Positions 47,020-60,900 of a DNA stretch of 64,000 bases are shown in pieces (position 1 is the stretch's first letter; each line of letters starts with the position of its first letter). This DNA is from Marisa cornuarietis (lineage: Eukaryota > Mollusca > Gastropoda > Architaenioglossa > Ampullariidae): NCBI GenBank assembly GCA_004794655.1, contig SMMW01000618.1, positions 496,001 to 560,000 of the forward strand, read 5' to 3'. Below the pieces are notes generated by a model, which did no database searches, was not told the origin of the DNA, and saw nothing but the letters and a program-made list of their open reading frames with translations. The position numbers were made by a program, and so were the translations under genes.

Positions 47020-48370
47020 TGAGATAGGTCCCTTGTCAAAGCAGAGTTCAAAGAAAACAATGAGAGAAATCATGCTTGATAGTATGGTCAAAGATTTTGT
47101 ATTCCCATCTTTACAAAAATTGCACAACAATTCTTACAGAGAAAAATAGATATCCACATTCCCATTCTGAAATACAGCATTGAAACATTCCAGCACTGAA
47201 AATTCTCAAGAATTGAACAACATTCCTACTCTAGAAAAAAAGAATCCCACATTCCTTTTCAGCATAAAATGTGGCATTTCCTTTGTGTGAAAGAACACAT
47301 TTACCTTTGCAAAATATAGAACATACCATGTAAAGAACTGCTAATGATAAATTCCATTTTCCTAACACCGTCTGCAATTTTGAAAACCTGCATCAAATGT
47401 ACAGCATCGTAATAGTCATTAGCTCTCGTAAAATCACTAGAGAATTGCCTCCATTTTTTAAATAACAGTAAACGATGAAAAGGAGCATCTTAAAGTAAGA
47501 TATCATTAAAATGACATTAGGCCACCAAAAGAATTGATGCATTTAATTGATAAGGGCTAGTTCTGCATTATAAGGTCATCTAGGGGTGTTTTTCAAGAAA
47601 TGTTTGACAACCGACTTTTTTCCACATATGAAACTACTGCAACTCAGCAACCGTCTGTTAGACCTTTTCTGCAGAACACTTTCGTTTAGTTTAATCAGGG
47701 TCCCCATATTAAAGCCAAATTCAGCATTATTTCCAGTATCATACCTCTAGATATTACATACAAAATGTATGTAAGAAAATCCAAACCTTGAGCTGATTCA
47801 CATTTATTAAGTGGCCTCTGTTTATTAAATGTGCATATAAAAGCTTCAGGAAAGTGAAAACGTGACGAGTTACTGCTGCTTACATTCAGCGCTCTTCATA
47901 CAAAAGGCTGAATTTACATCTATTGCTGAAACCATCTTCTGACCTCTGACCCGTCTATTACCTCTGCTACAGGTAACTGCTCATCTCACGCAAAACATCG
48001 GTGTGGTGAAACTGCTTACATCTGAGTGGGTTTTAAACAGCATGTTTTCTACTCCTTTTTTTCTTTGAGTTCTGGGTGTGTTTTTTCTGTCTTAAGCTGG
48101 ACTGATGTAAATGTTCTAAAGAGGAGTTTATACCACAACAGTCTGTCCTACGAAAGGAGGAGAACTTTCCCCCGCCATTTCGGTTTTGTAAGCGGGAGAC
48201 AGATTGTTTGGTATCTCTTTGGTTCCGAGAATGTAGGGTGATGCAAGATAGTTTAACAACTCTTGATTGCTATGTTTGCCTTAAAAGCACCGTGCAGGCA
48301 GTACCATCAGCCTACATATTTCTTCACAATGGCTAAAATTCCCAGTGCAGACTTAAGACAGAATTTTATT
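47020..48370 (+). repeat. Gene D 3' flank, duplicated after gene C
   Basis: Counterpart of 31960-32990; see that entry. The gene D copy is longer by about 300 bp. Confidence 0.6.
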
Positions 48371-48571
48371 TATTGTTTTTAAAATAAAAAAATTAGAGAA
48401 CCGTTAAAAGGTTATTCGAGTATTGTTTTTTTACGATTCTCTGGTGATTATCATAATCAGTAACAGAAAAGTGATAGTTATGTAACTGCTATTGATAATT
48501 GATATGGCCTTAGTCATACACCTCAAATTTAAATAGACCGCAAGTGAGAGTTCATGTTTATGTGAAAGGTG

Positions 48572-48618
<47 letters not shown>

Positions 48619-49440
48619 GAGACAAAGACAGAGTCAGCGTGCAGGAAAAGAGAGAATAGCTTGTTGATGTGTTTACAATAGATCCAGCGGTAAAATATAT
48701 AAATAAATAAAAAGCCTTGGATATATTGAAAAAGGTGTTGACAAAGGTCAAAGACATTTCATACTGCCACAAAGAGTGATGTTATTACAGTAATGAAGCT
48801 TAAGACCTTTTGAAAACAAACAACACTACATTGTTCAGACATCAGGAATCAGTTGCTCCACGAACGAAAACAGAATACTGCGGCTGATGAGCGGCTGGGA
48901 GGTGTGAGTCGTGGGCACGTGATTTTGAGGTCAACACTTAACGAAACATTCCCTTGTATTCAGTAAAAACAGAGGAAAGCAAACGTTTATTCCCTAGTTT
49001 AAAATAAACCCGCAAAAAAAGCACTTTCCCTTGCAAACCATTCAAACAGTCAACGACATGGTATGAAGCAAACGGCATACTTCTGATCTCAAGCGTCAGG
49101 TAAAGAAATAACCATCACGTACCCAGTTTTCAGCTTTAAGCACAACCGTAGTTTTCACGTCTTCTAGAAAGCATCAGGCTCTCAATCGCTCATCATCACG
49201 TCAGCCGAGAGAACTTTCCAGAATTGCCAACCCTAGATGCTTCTCTGCTGCCCATATCAATGTGCAGTAACTTCTCTGTTGTGCCAGAGTACGATCATAT
49301 CCTTCTACACTGGGGACATTTGTGTGAGTCAAGTGGCCATCCTGGACTTGTACCCATGTTCATCTCTCTTTAATTTACTCATAAGGTTTAATGCGCTTGC
49401 TTAGGTAAAAACTCAGCTATGGAGCGTATTGACCCCAAGG

Positions 49441-49733
49441 GGTGGTAGTTATAAGGCGAAGGTAAGTCTTTGCCCTGGGGCAACATGGGGGAACTCAAGG
49501 ACAAGCGTCTTGTTTCTAAGCTTATAACGTTGTATCGAGACACCACAGATGTCTTACACATGAAACCGTACTTCTAAAGAGGTGAAAAAGGTACCCTGGG
49601 GTACCGTAACATGAAAAAATTGCCTGTGGGGTTTCAAAATCGCTGTTTAACTTCGGAAACAAGACATTTATTTTCTTTGAGTTCCCCATTTTGTCCCAGG
49701 GCAAAGACTTACCCTCACATCATAACTACCGCC
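49441..49733. mobile_element. Foldback MITE with about 75-bp inverted repeats
   Basis: Left arm GGTGGTAGTTAT..AAGGT AAGTCTTTGCCCTGGGGCAA and right arm its reverse complement (GCAAAGACTTACCCTCACATCATAACTACCGCC region). The arms also share GGGGAACTCAA and CTTGTTTC. A long hairpin with a central spacer of about 140 bp. Confidence 0.75.
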
Positions 49734-52441
49734 ACTGAAGAGGAATTGATCCATTATTGGGTCCCACAACCTTAGAACAATAGTGGTTATTTACATTTAG
49801 ACTCAGACAGCTATAAAATACGAATTCCCTTCTGTGCATGAAATAGTGACTTACAACTTTCAAAAATAAGTCAGAGTAGACTAACCAAATGGGAAATCAC
49901 GCTTCATGCATGCCAGCCCTGCACGTTTTTTGGAAACGACTGCTAGACAGGTCGAGCTGAGGAGAAGTGCGCGTGCAGAAAGGTCATGACATTAGAGACG
50001 TGTGACGTTATTGCAAAGTGGCCTGCACGTGCATCAGAAGCAGAGTGCCATCGCCACACGGACTTACTGCGCATCGCCCTCCCTCCTCCCCTTCCCTGGC
50101 CTCCCCCTCCTCACTAAAAAATCAGATTCCTGAGTGCACCTTGTGACGAGCCGCCGACTTGACACAGAAGACTGATTACTGATAGGAGAGGGTTGCAAAC
50201 CGCAAAATGAAAGGCGTTGAAATCTATGAAGACAAAGGAACAAGGCGTTTCAAGGGAGGACAACACATATCTTTAATTCCATAGTTACAAAATAAGGGAG
50301 AACTTTTCATAAGTTGTATCCGCTATTTGCATTGAATGAGCCGACTATCCCTCAGTCTTGGAAATGAATAACTACCATCTGCAGAACTAAGTGAACACAG
50401 GACCACCTCACGTAACACAAACACATAAAGAATGACACTAGCACATAAAGAAAGGCATACACAAACAAACCAGAGTTGTGGAAGACTCGCGCCTTTCAAC
50501 TGTAAATTTCATCATAAGTTTGTCACAAACTAGTGTCAGTTCTAAATTTAAATATCTTCGTCATCTTTGCGTGAAGATTATTTTACACTTCGAACGAAAC
50601 ATTCTCGAAACTTCTTCTGGTTCTTATTTTACTGGTATGATACAAATGTTCACTGTCTTTTCCTGAGACCTAGAAGCAGCAAACACTGCAAACACAGGGA
50701 GACCTTGACGACAAATGCCATTCATAAGAGAAAATAAAACTGATCACCATTTTGGTTTCATAACACTGGGTCTCTCTTATTAAGGCTTAAGCCATTAGGA
50801 TAATCATCAGAAAAAAATTTCCGAATGACTTTTCTTGAAGCTTAATCCGCTGGCCTAATCACTTCGACATTATTGTATTGTTATTGTGTAGAAACATCAA
50901 TCTTCGTGAATTTTCTTTTTAAGATTTCTGTAAAATTATAACGGTAAAAAATATTAATCTTACCAAGGACTATCAAGATTATGTTTTATGGAAATAAAAT
51001 TTATGGCAATCAAAGTTAGCGTTTGTCTGGCGCCTTCACTCTCCAAAGCGCTGGGAAAAGGAAAACAATCACAGAGGTATTAACAGGCATTACATCATTA
51101 TCTTCAGGTGTATTGTTGGTGGAATTCATTGGCTGACCAGCTATCTTGCGAAGGGTAATTCCCTATATTTATTTTCATGCTGTATTAGTAATATCTACTT
51201 ATGTAGCAAGGTCAAGTAACCAACATATTTTATCTCTGAAGTAAATATATTGTTGTTTTTATGTCAAGAAGTTATAATGTGTGTCGGCCCGCAGATGACT
51301 CAAGACGGATTAATCTTTTTTCCCAATATTTGCGTGCATAAGGCATCTGCTACACACATTTTAGAAACAGTTTTAATATTAGACCCAGTGGCTGAAACTT
51401 GATTGTATCAATGTACCGCACCGAAACTCGGCGAAGACAAATTGAGTAATGTAACTGTACAAGTCCCAAAGTTTCATTTCAACCTTCAACCGATAACAAA
51501 CTAAAATATTCATATGATCTAATTCATTAAAAGCTGTTCATTAATGACACACAGATCCACGCTTTACTCCCGATACTCCTGCTTAATCGCCAAATGAAAT
51601 AAATTCGACTGACTGGGAACTATCGTCGATCGTCTGTTGCAATCTATGAAGTCTATGCAAATGACTCTTTCCCTTCTGTACATTCAAAACATCTCAGAAT
51701 TTCCAGAACTTATCACCACCTTTTTCGCAAAAATCGCACGTTAGACTATCTTTAATCAGACAGAAATCCTTGCGGAGGACAAACACCGTGAACAAAATCA
51801 TTGTTTCCTTCCATCTCACTGCTATTTCAATTGAATCCGATTCGTTCCAAAACAGACGACTTGTATTATTCCCCTCCCCTTCTCACCAAAAAACCCCCAC
51901 AAAAAAACAAACTGACATAACAAAAAACAAAAAAAAAACAAACAACAAACAAACAAACAACAAAAAAACGAAAAAACAAACCAAAAAAACAAATTTGACA
52001 AGAAACATCACGTGATTTTCTCAATACAAACATAATTACATTCATTTCCATAGCACGTGCGTTCCTGGAGTGCTCGCAATATTAACCATAAAGTTTCTCA
52101 CATTTTAATTGCTAATAAAATTGCTTATAGCACTAAGAAGTTGCATAGCCTTCCAGGCATTGTTTGGAACAATTTTCCTTCCTCAGATAGATGATCTCCA
52201 TTTTGAGTATGTAAATGCGTGAAAAATCAAATTCAGAGTATAAAAGGGCTCTTTTGATATTTTTCTATAAAAAAATGAAGAAAATGTTAATGCCAACTGG
52301 CTGTGGGCAGTAAGATTTATACCTTGGATTATTTAATTTAATATATTCTTCTTATTATTATACTGTACAATTACATATATTGTCAAATGAATGTGAACTG
52401 CAGTAATTAAAATAGATTTCTTATTTCAATGAGATAGATTT

Positions 52442-52563
52442 TAACTTTGAAGATCGAGTCGAGAGCTGCAGACGTCGCACAACGAGGAGCGGCCATTTTT
52501 TTTTTTTAATTTAATCAAGCTGCCACCAAATTGACCTCTTGGACAAATAAAATCTTATCTTAT
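52442..52563 (+). mobile_element. LINE 3' end (CR1-like)
   Basis: Ends CTTGGACAAATAAAATCTTA followed by CTTATC repeats, the typical short-repeat tail of CR1-like LINEs. Only the 3' end is present. Confidence 0.5.
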
Positions 52564-54055
52564 CTATGATATAGATTTTAGTGTTGAGAGTATAAATTGT
52601 TCTTACCTTTTCGAGCCGCTGGTTGGTCTTGCTGTCTGGCTGTCCATGTAAATGGGCAGCGCTCTATTTACAAGCTGATTCCAACTTTACTGTAAACATT
52701 TGTTTGTTCTTGGTACAGCACACTTCTCACACTTAAAATGCAGACCCACAAAGCAGGCATCATGCTAAAACCTGCGCGGTTCTGTAGAAATCCGCTGGTG
52801 TATATCAATAAACACCAGATGTATTTTCCGAAAAATTCAGGGAGCGTCTTGGCACTAAATGCCTGCAAAATGATCGCGTTTTTTAGAAATGATAAGCATG
52901 TTCTCCACGAACAGTCATAATATATTCAGCTGATGTGACTGACAGGACCAGAAAAACCCAAAAAACAAAAACAAACTGTGCAGACTTTTCCTGACTGTAT
53001 TCTGCACCATTAAATCATACGCAACACAGAGCTGCTGAATCGTTGCTGACTTTTAACCAACATATTAACCCTGCCAGCTTCTGGACGACTAATGAGCTAT
53101 ATCATTGTGAGACAGCACTTTGAGAGATACTTTGTAGATAAACATACGCCATCAGAGGTGCTCGTTCCGCAGGTAAAGTTGTCCTTCAAGTCCTCAGGTG
53201 AAGACCGGAGTCTGCATTTGAAACAATCCCTCCAACCTAGCACACGCACACTGACACGATCAGATCGAAGACTTCACTGACACTAGGCACGTCTTTTTTG
53301 TGACTGATTTAGCATATTACTGCTTTGTCATATATGGCCTGGAGCCACAGCGAGCAAAGCAAACATTTTGAATATAGCATCGGGCATGGAGAAAACTCCC
53401 TCCCGCCAATTTTATGTGTTGAAACCTGTTATAATATTAGGCTTGTTTTCATGTGGAGTCAGCTGAATTTTTACTTTCGTATTTATTTCACCTTTGAAAG
53501 ATTTTCAGTTAAATCTTCCTCAAACATTCGACAAACACCCTTTTATTCACTGGATTATTTCACCAGACCAATGCAACCGACTGCCATGTGACCATCGGAA
53601 ATTCCCGCTGCAATGTGGGGAAAACCTATTAGTGATGATATTTATACACCAAACTTGTTAAAAGAGCGACAAAGCATCGATGGTTGCATCATGGCCACAA
53701 CACCCCGTCTCTACGTCGCTCCTTTCTCTAATACTTAGCGATATATTGGTTAAGACAGATGACTATCAAGAAATACGAGGTTACAGCAGTTGAAGCAGAC
53801 TGACCTTTCACTTTTCAGCATCCCACTTGCGTATTCTATCTGCCGACTGTTGTCCAGTCCTTTATGTTCTCATACTAAAGCTTTGGGTCGCCTTCTTCTC
53901 CCCTCCCAGACAAATAGATGGAGGAATAAGGGATTTCATGCACGAATTTACCAAACCACCCGTGGCCATCTTCTTTGATATAGGAGGGGCTTTCTTTAAC
54001 ATACCCCTTGTGTTGCCACCCTTTTCATCGCATCCAAAACGCGAGTAAAATAAAG

Positions 54056-54180
54056 CAGGGGTGGGGGAACTTTTTTCTGCCAAGGAACATTTGGCTATTT
54101 ATAACATCGTTCGCAAGCCATACAACATTAACAAATTAAAAAATAGCCTGCTTAGTCAAAAATTAGTCAAGCCTTAGTTT
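54056..54180 (+). mobile_element. hAT-like terminal fragment
   Basis: CAGGGGTGGGGGAACTTTTT and the CCAAGGAACATTTGGCTATT that follows resemble the ends of non-autonomous hAT elements common in animals. No matching right end found. Confidence 0.5.
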
Positions 54181-54396
54181 AGACGCAATGTGATAACACT
54201 CTTGCAACGTGTACACTCCCAGCCTGCCTGACACTCACTGTCTTCTGAGTCTACGCACAACAGGCGGGCCGCCGATGAGAAGTACATGTATACCTGTCGT
54301 CCCGTCATGTGCTCGTGTGTCCTGTTTATCTCGTAATGGACGTTCCTTGCTACATCTAAAGAAGCGTGTAGACCACCACAAAAGAAATCTAAGAAA

Positions 54397-54975
54397 ATGG
54401 AGGATGTGCATGAATACACCCACAGCAGTGATGCTGAAGGAGCTTTGCTTGTGCCAGAGCGAAATGATTCTCTGTGGAAGGTCAGTCTAGGTATTTCTGT
54501 GTGCCAGAGCGACCCAGCAAGCGAAGCTTCTTTCCTACCAGAACAGCACCGGGGACAGACCTCCACTGACGTCGAGAATGGAGCTGTCAGGGAAGGTCAT
54601 GAAGGCGGGGAGGGTCACAACGCCAAAGACGGAGGACAGCAACAAACGCATCGCGGAAATTCTGAAGGTAAGATAAGGGTCAAGGTTACAAGTGCCAAAC
54701 TGAAGCTGCCAGCGGGCTCCGTGGTTCCGGAAGTAGCGGAGACGGCGATGATGACGACGAGAAAGGCAGAAAAGATTATAAGAGAAGAATGGACGAATAC
54801 CTGAATTTTAAAAAGCAAAGGAAGAACAGTAAGAAAGCAGCACGACCTGTTAATTAAAGAAGGGGTCACCGAAATGACCAGTGACGGTGCAGGAACCAAG
54901 CATGTCCGGTCCGATGCTGTGAACACCACTGCCGCCAGGTCAAGCAGCAAGGGTCACGGCTGGCTGGTCAACCAT
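54397..54975 (+). pseudogene. Gene E 5' coding part, frame-disrupted
   Basis: Two kinds of family-like sequence lie here in different frames. Frame 1: MEDVHEYTHSSDAEGALL up to donor GAAG|GTAAGA after 54667, and later TSDGAGTKHVRSDAVN ending WLVNH|GTGAGT. A second frame: GSGSSGDGDDDDEKGRKDYK followed by Lys/Arg-rich sequence to a stop at 54858, the acidic-basic leader of this family. I could not join these in phase, so either introns are missed or a frameshift has occurred. A Merlin-like transposon sits about 100 nt downstream. Confidence 0.35.
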
Positions 54976-55075
54976 GTGAGTGATGGGGACGACGCTGTTC
55001 ACCACCCAGAACTCTCCATAGTTATTTTTTTTTTCAGTTTCCCATCCGTACCTCGGAACAGCTTAATTTCTTATA

Positions 55076-55919
55076 GGGGGTAACGCATAACAAAAATGGC
55101 TTACCTATAGTCGGAGCTATGCAAATTAGTGACGTCACTATAACGTCACTCATCTTCTGCTCTCTCTCTCTCCTCGCTAAGCTCCCCTGATATCGTCTGC
55201 TTCATCTTCTTCGAATCCTTCCTCCAATTATTCCGAGAAATAATATCCAGAAATGAACAAAATTTTCACATAATTTTTCCAGTCAGAAACAGTCTTACTT
55301 GAAAAACCGTACTCACGAGTAATCTCTCCAGAAGACGTCAAACTCAAAATCTCATATGTAAGCACAAAAATGTCTTCCATTGACAAACGAGAACCTGTAA
55401 ACCATGATCCGTCTCTAATAGACAACTAAAGAGACACTAAGCTCAACACAAACAACCTTGTCACTTCTCCATCCATTCTAAACTTTTTTCTGCTGTGCTT
55501 TCCAGACTCTGTATCTGTCAACTTTTCCTTGAAATTCACAATTGCACCACAAATTTTCCCCAAACTTCCATGCACACTCGCCATCTTCAATCCTCTCAAG
55601 TTTCTATCGTCTGCTCACATCAAATCAAATCAACAAACATTTACCCCGCGCCAAATATCACATGACTAAAACCAGCCAATAATTTAACGACTAAAACCAG
55701 CCAATAATTTAACACAACTCCATGTCAATCACCATAACGTCACTCGACCAGTCCTCAACATTTGTCCTCTACAATATAACCTAACCCTACCCCTACCCCA
55801 CACCCATAACCCTAACCCCACTTCATAAATCACACACAACACCAACCAATGCCCAACCTCACACCCCTCTCAAATATCGATCCTACCCGGTCTCCCCTCC
55901 GACAAAATAGCACAGCCCC
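55076..55919 (-). mobile_element. Merlin (IS1016-like) DNA transposon remnant
   Basis: Ends ATAGGGG and CCCCTAT are inverted. On the minus strand, 55228-55425 encodes SIRDGSWFTGSRLSMEDIFV, then EYGFSSKTVSDWKNYV, the N-terminal pattern of Merlin/ISXO2-like transposases (W-F-x-GS-x-L-S, later T-V-x-DW). The DDE core is missing and a frame break lies upstream of 55425. It is inserted just after the gene E 5' coding part. Confidence 0.6.
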
Positions 55920-57025
55920 TATGAAAGTTCTGCTCGTACCTCTTATTTTCCAACACTTTTACAGTATTGTCCTTTATGTTGCAAGGTTTGCAAAGGATAA
56001 AATGAGATGATGGTATCATGTCCTCAAAATACTCTTGCCTTGTATGTTGGCACTTAAGGGCATATTGTAAGTAATGGACTACACCCTCTGATCTGAAACT
56101 AATTGGAAGACCCTCGTCCTAGCACCATTGAAAGGTGACTAACTATTGGGTATGCCCTGCCGAAGTATTAGGTATGCACTGCCACAATATTAATTATGCA
56201 CTGCCACTGTATTTTTATAAACTGAAAGTTACATGCTTTTTATTTTCTTGTTTTTTATTTCATGTTCTTTTCATTTTTGTTCATGCTTCCTGCTGGTTTA
56301 TATGGCTTTACAAGTGGTAAAATGGCTGCATGGTAGGTTTAGAAAGTTCTGTCACAACATGCACAGGTGTTCTTTCAAATAGTCTCAGATCAGTAACTAC
56401 ATTCCGTCTAATTGAAATGCACTCCAGTTGATTGCACCAAGATATCTGCATCTGCTAGCAATTGCCTTCCTATTTATTTGTCTTACAGTCCCTTCCTACC
56501 ACCTTACGTCATTTTCAGGTAATTTCTTTTCATTTGTTTCTTTAATGCAAAAGGCCAAGCTGACCAGCCAGGTGGTCAATGACTTAGAAACAGCCATTTG
56601 GTCATGACTAGCCTCAACCCATATATATAGCTGCTGAAGACATAGTGACACAGACCAATATATGGGGATGGTATGATACATTCTTTCTCCCACGTACTCA
56701 CTTACATGCGAACACACACACTTACAAGAAAGTTTCATGCACATAGCTGCCCTGTTTTCCAGCATGTAGAAATGCCACACAATGCATTTACTTGATGATT
56801 CTTAATGTATAGTTGTAGGAGCCAGATTTTAAAAAATATTCTTAGTAGATATCATGAAAAATGCCCATGAGATATTTCCCTATAGTTTTGCAGCTAACCT
56901 TTGACACAGATATACATTTTTACTCTTGTGTCAGTTTTTAAAATATGTTTTCTCTTTTGTAAAGGTTAATCTACAAGTTCTGCAGAAGTAAATAAAGGAA
57001 TACATATTACTTTATTATATTTCAG

Positions 57026-57070
57026 AATGCTCTGTTAAAATACCCACAAAAGTGAGAGAAGGACTTACAA
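57026..57070 (+). pseudogene. Broken type B exon of gene E
   Basis: After TATTTCAG: NALLKYPQK, then TGA where the family has the Cys of QC, then EKDLQ. The TTA-AAA-TAY-CCA run matches gene C 28203-28245. The expected GT donor is also absent (GGAACA). Confidence 0.5.
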
Positions 57071-57993
57071 GGAACATGTTTAAAGTTAGTTTCAATATAT
57101 GTGAACTTGTTTCCAAACCTTTTCTTGCAAGAAATGTTAAAACTTAGTAAAACTTGTTAAAACATTCAATCTTAGCATGGGCCAGCCTATATGCTTTCTT
57201 GTGCCTGAAAGTGTATCAACTATTCTCATCTAGCCATACATCCTTAGCCCTCCCCTCTATCCCTGCAGGTAAATACACTCACACACATACACATACCATC
57301 CATCTTACCTTAATACTTATGAATCAAGCAATGTACTTTGCCCAGGTGAAAGGGATCTGGTTTGCTGCCACTCACAACCCATTTTCCAGTCAAGGTGAAC
57401 TAGTGTAGATCAGTCTTCTTGAAGATGCTCTGGCTGCCCAAACATCAATAGGCCATCCAGCAGAACTAAAGGAAATACCAGGCCCTAATGATATTAGCTG
57501 TGATCAATCAGGTGCGCAGGTGTGAGAAGGCACATAGTCTGGCTGCAGGCTAACATTATGATAACATTAATGATAATTATTTATATCACCAATGCGTAAT
57601 AAATAAACAGGTTATATGACAACCTGCTTGTGATATAAGTTATATGGTGTATACTGTGTGTACCTAATGAACACCATAGCTACAAAGGCAGGCATGTCAG
57701 ATCTAGGACATTGTTTCAAAGGAAAATATCTTGCTTCCGTAGTTACAGAACAATGTCCAGACCCAGTGGACCTGCTTTATGCTACTTTACTCCAGGGCAT
57801 CTTTGCTAATTCTGTCTGCTGTCTGGGGTAAATCAACATCCATGGGGTCTAGAAATTGGTTTATAACTGCAGAAAAAAATTATTATTTTGGATTTATCCA
57901 TATTTTTATAAGGCAGCAATTTGGTCTGGCTTAACTGTGGTTCCTGGTTTGTAATTTTCTTTTACCTTAAAAACATTTTCTCTCATTCTTTAG

Positions 57994-60900
57994 GAAGTTC
58001 AGATCAAAAGACCACAGCAGTGTAGGGAGGACTTAACATGTAAGCAGTTCTTTTTCTCTTTTCAAAAGATAGAGTTTCCTTGACTTAATACTACAATTCA
58101 ATGTTCTTCAACTCCCATGGCAAATATAGTGGTAAAATTTAGATGGACTAGTCAATTGACTATAATCACAACTATTGACAACTATGCTGATGAGTGTAAG
58201 GAATAATACTTATATATATATATATATATATTTGAAGAACAACAGGGGAGAGTGGGAAAATTCTTGAGGAGACCTAGTCCATGTAGCTATGGTATCTGAG
58301 CAAGGTCCATAAAGTCAGAAGCAGTTCTTTCTTTCCAAACATATGTGTGAATACATATCTCTTGAATATACAACTGGTGATCAAAGCTTTAAGCTAGTGA
58401 TACTTTAACAAATCACTATTTCAAAGTATTCATCAGTAGGTTTTTTTTAGTTATAATTTTTTCTAAATTTAATTTGCACAGTTAGAAAGCAATTACTTTT
58501 AATACTAGATTACTGTTTTATGTGCAGTTCAAAAAAAGTTTTGTTTTTTTGTTTAAAGGCTTTCTGGAGAATCTTAAATGCGTCTCCCAGCTTGTTTCCT
58601 CTTTTAAATAGTGAATGCAGGAGCCATGACACCTCCAGGTCACCATGGTGATGGCCATATTCTGCATCATGACCTGGGCCCACAACAAGCACACAATCAA
58701 AGAGCTGTGGTAAGGAAGCAAGCACAATCTTCTGTATCACATTTTTCAAAACACATTTGTAATTCTGTCCCATTCATAGCCAAGTTGTCTACCTCACATA
58801 TCATACACCCACCAACCCCCTTGAGTTACCTCCCTTAAATCCTCATGGAGTTTGAAAATATTAGAGGTATCAAATACATAAAACTAAATAATTTTTAGAG
58901 TGAATGATTCTAATTTGGTGTTAAAATATCAATAGCTAAAAAAGATGAAAAATTTTGTTGAAGAAGTTTAGACTGGGGTCTTAGTTTCTTGTTTGCTGCA
59001 GACTGCTCTACCTCACTTGTTCCCCCTTGCCTTCTTACTGCAACTGATTCTTACATTAGCCACTCCTATAGACAACAAATTATGTAAAAATGATAATAAT
59101 CCAAAATAATGAAAAAAATCTCAACGATATTAAATATATACCAAACTGACGAAAATGTAACTTTAACTATCTTGAGATGTGAATGACATGGTCAAGTGTC
59201 ACCTGGGTTATGAAAAGTCTGTTAAAAGTCAGTAGGTTAACATAGTTCCCTCGGTGGAAGGTTTAATGAGCCTTGCAGTCTAGGCTTCGCAATGAAATCT
59301 AAAGGAGACTGAAAATCTTGGAGATTTGTTTTACCAAAAGTTCTTGAGTTCACCAACTACAGCAGAAAGGACTTTTTTGTGCTTATGTTTTGTCATCTAG
59401 TTCATCCAGCCACATGATGGCCGTTATTTTCGTCCATTTTCATCCTCTTGTTGTCATCTGCTTCCTCATCGTCGTCATTTCTTCCCAATCCTAAGCGATC
59501 ATGCTCACTCAAACTATCTGCCTTTACATGTTTTGTAACCTTACAGGATTCTACTGAACTAAAGCAAACAGATTTCATCCACACTTTTTCGCTGTCTGAT
59601 TCATTGCAGTGTTCGTCGTTAGAAACTATATTACTTCTTCATTCGTACCAACTGTCCTTGCGCCCTTTAATCTTCTTGTCATCTGAACGGTAGGAATCAA
59701 CAGCCGGTTTTTACAATCGTCACACTCATGGTCTAAGGGAGACAATTTACATTTCGGAACGAACTCAAACAGCTTTACACAATTTAATGCACTAAGCCAG
59801 CTGCTTGTCTAACCAGAATAGAAAGCTTGCAAAAGTATGTGCTTCTATGGCTGAAAGCGTGGAAGAAGAAGTTAATATAACAAAATGTTCGAGGCCTGTC
59901 TAATAGCTCGCTTTAGTGTTATAGTGAAAGATGCGAGACAGGAGAGCTAGAAAAATAATGACAAGACAAGACAAGACAAATTTATTAATCCTCAGCGGAG
60001 ATACATTTGTCGACAGCAAGGGCATATATAAAAATAATACAACTAACAAATTCCTAAAATCCTACACATACTTCAACATTCCATACTAACACATACTTCA
60101 ACATTCCATACTAACACATACTTCAACATTCCATACTAACACACACCTTCTCAATACCACACATCCATTAAAAATTAAAACATTCCACACAACTACCAAA
60201 CTCATAAAATCTACAAAGCCATCCTCAAAGCATAAAATCAAAAGTCAGCCGATAGGCCTACCGTTGTTAAAAAGTCTAACAGCAGCCGGAATGAATGAAA
60301 GACGAAAACGCTATATGTTCTGCATCTTGGCATAGAATATCTTCCACTACGTTGCATGCGTAGTTCACTCAGTGTGCCGTGGAGGGGATGGTCTGAATCG
60401 AGCAAAATAACTCTAGCCTTCCTGGCCAGCCTTCTCTCGACAAGAGGTTCAAATGGATCAAGGCTCTGACCTACAACCGAGCTCGCTTTCCTTATCAACT
60501 TGTTCAGCCTGCCAGTGTCGCGCATAGACACACTCCCTCCCCAGCACACCGCTGCAAACTCTATCACACTACACACCATACTCTGATAAAACATACACAA
60601 CATCTTGTTGCAAACCTGAAAAGATCTAAGTTTGCGCAAAAAGAACAATCTTGACTGTGTTTTCCTAAAAACAGCATCCACATGACTAGACCAGGTTAAT
60701 TTGGTATCTAGCAATACTCCCAAGTACTTGTACTCTGTAACCATCTCAATAACTTCATCGTTGATGTAAACCGGATGGACAATCCCTTTTTCCTTTCGAA
60801 AATCAAATATCATTTCTTTGGTCTTGCTGGCGTTCAAAACAAGAAAGTTAGAATCGCACCATGTCACAAACTCATCGATGCGCTCTCTGTACAAGTTCTC

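Larger units (their letters stand above)
48380..54050. other. Spacer between genes D and E
   Basis: No supported gene. It holds a GT tract, a foldback MITE (49441-49733), an A/C-rich low-complexity run (51880-51990) and a LINE 3' end (52442-52563). All open frames are short and without recognisable motifs. Confidence 0.5.

Noticed and set aside
55780..55815. Telomeric repeat tract
   Set aside because: Only a few imperfect CCCTAACC-like units inside a transposon remnant.
57345..57393. Additional type B exon in gene E (after TTTGCCCAG)
   Set aside because: Phase 0 to 1 is possible, but the peptide (VKGIWFAATHNPFSSQ) lacks the QC-EDL core and no type A exon separates it from 57994.
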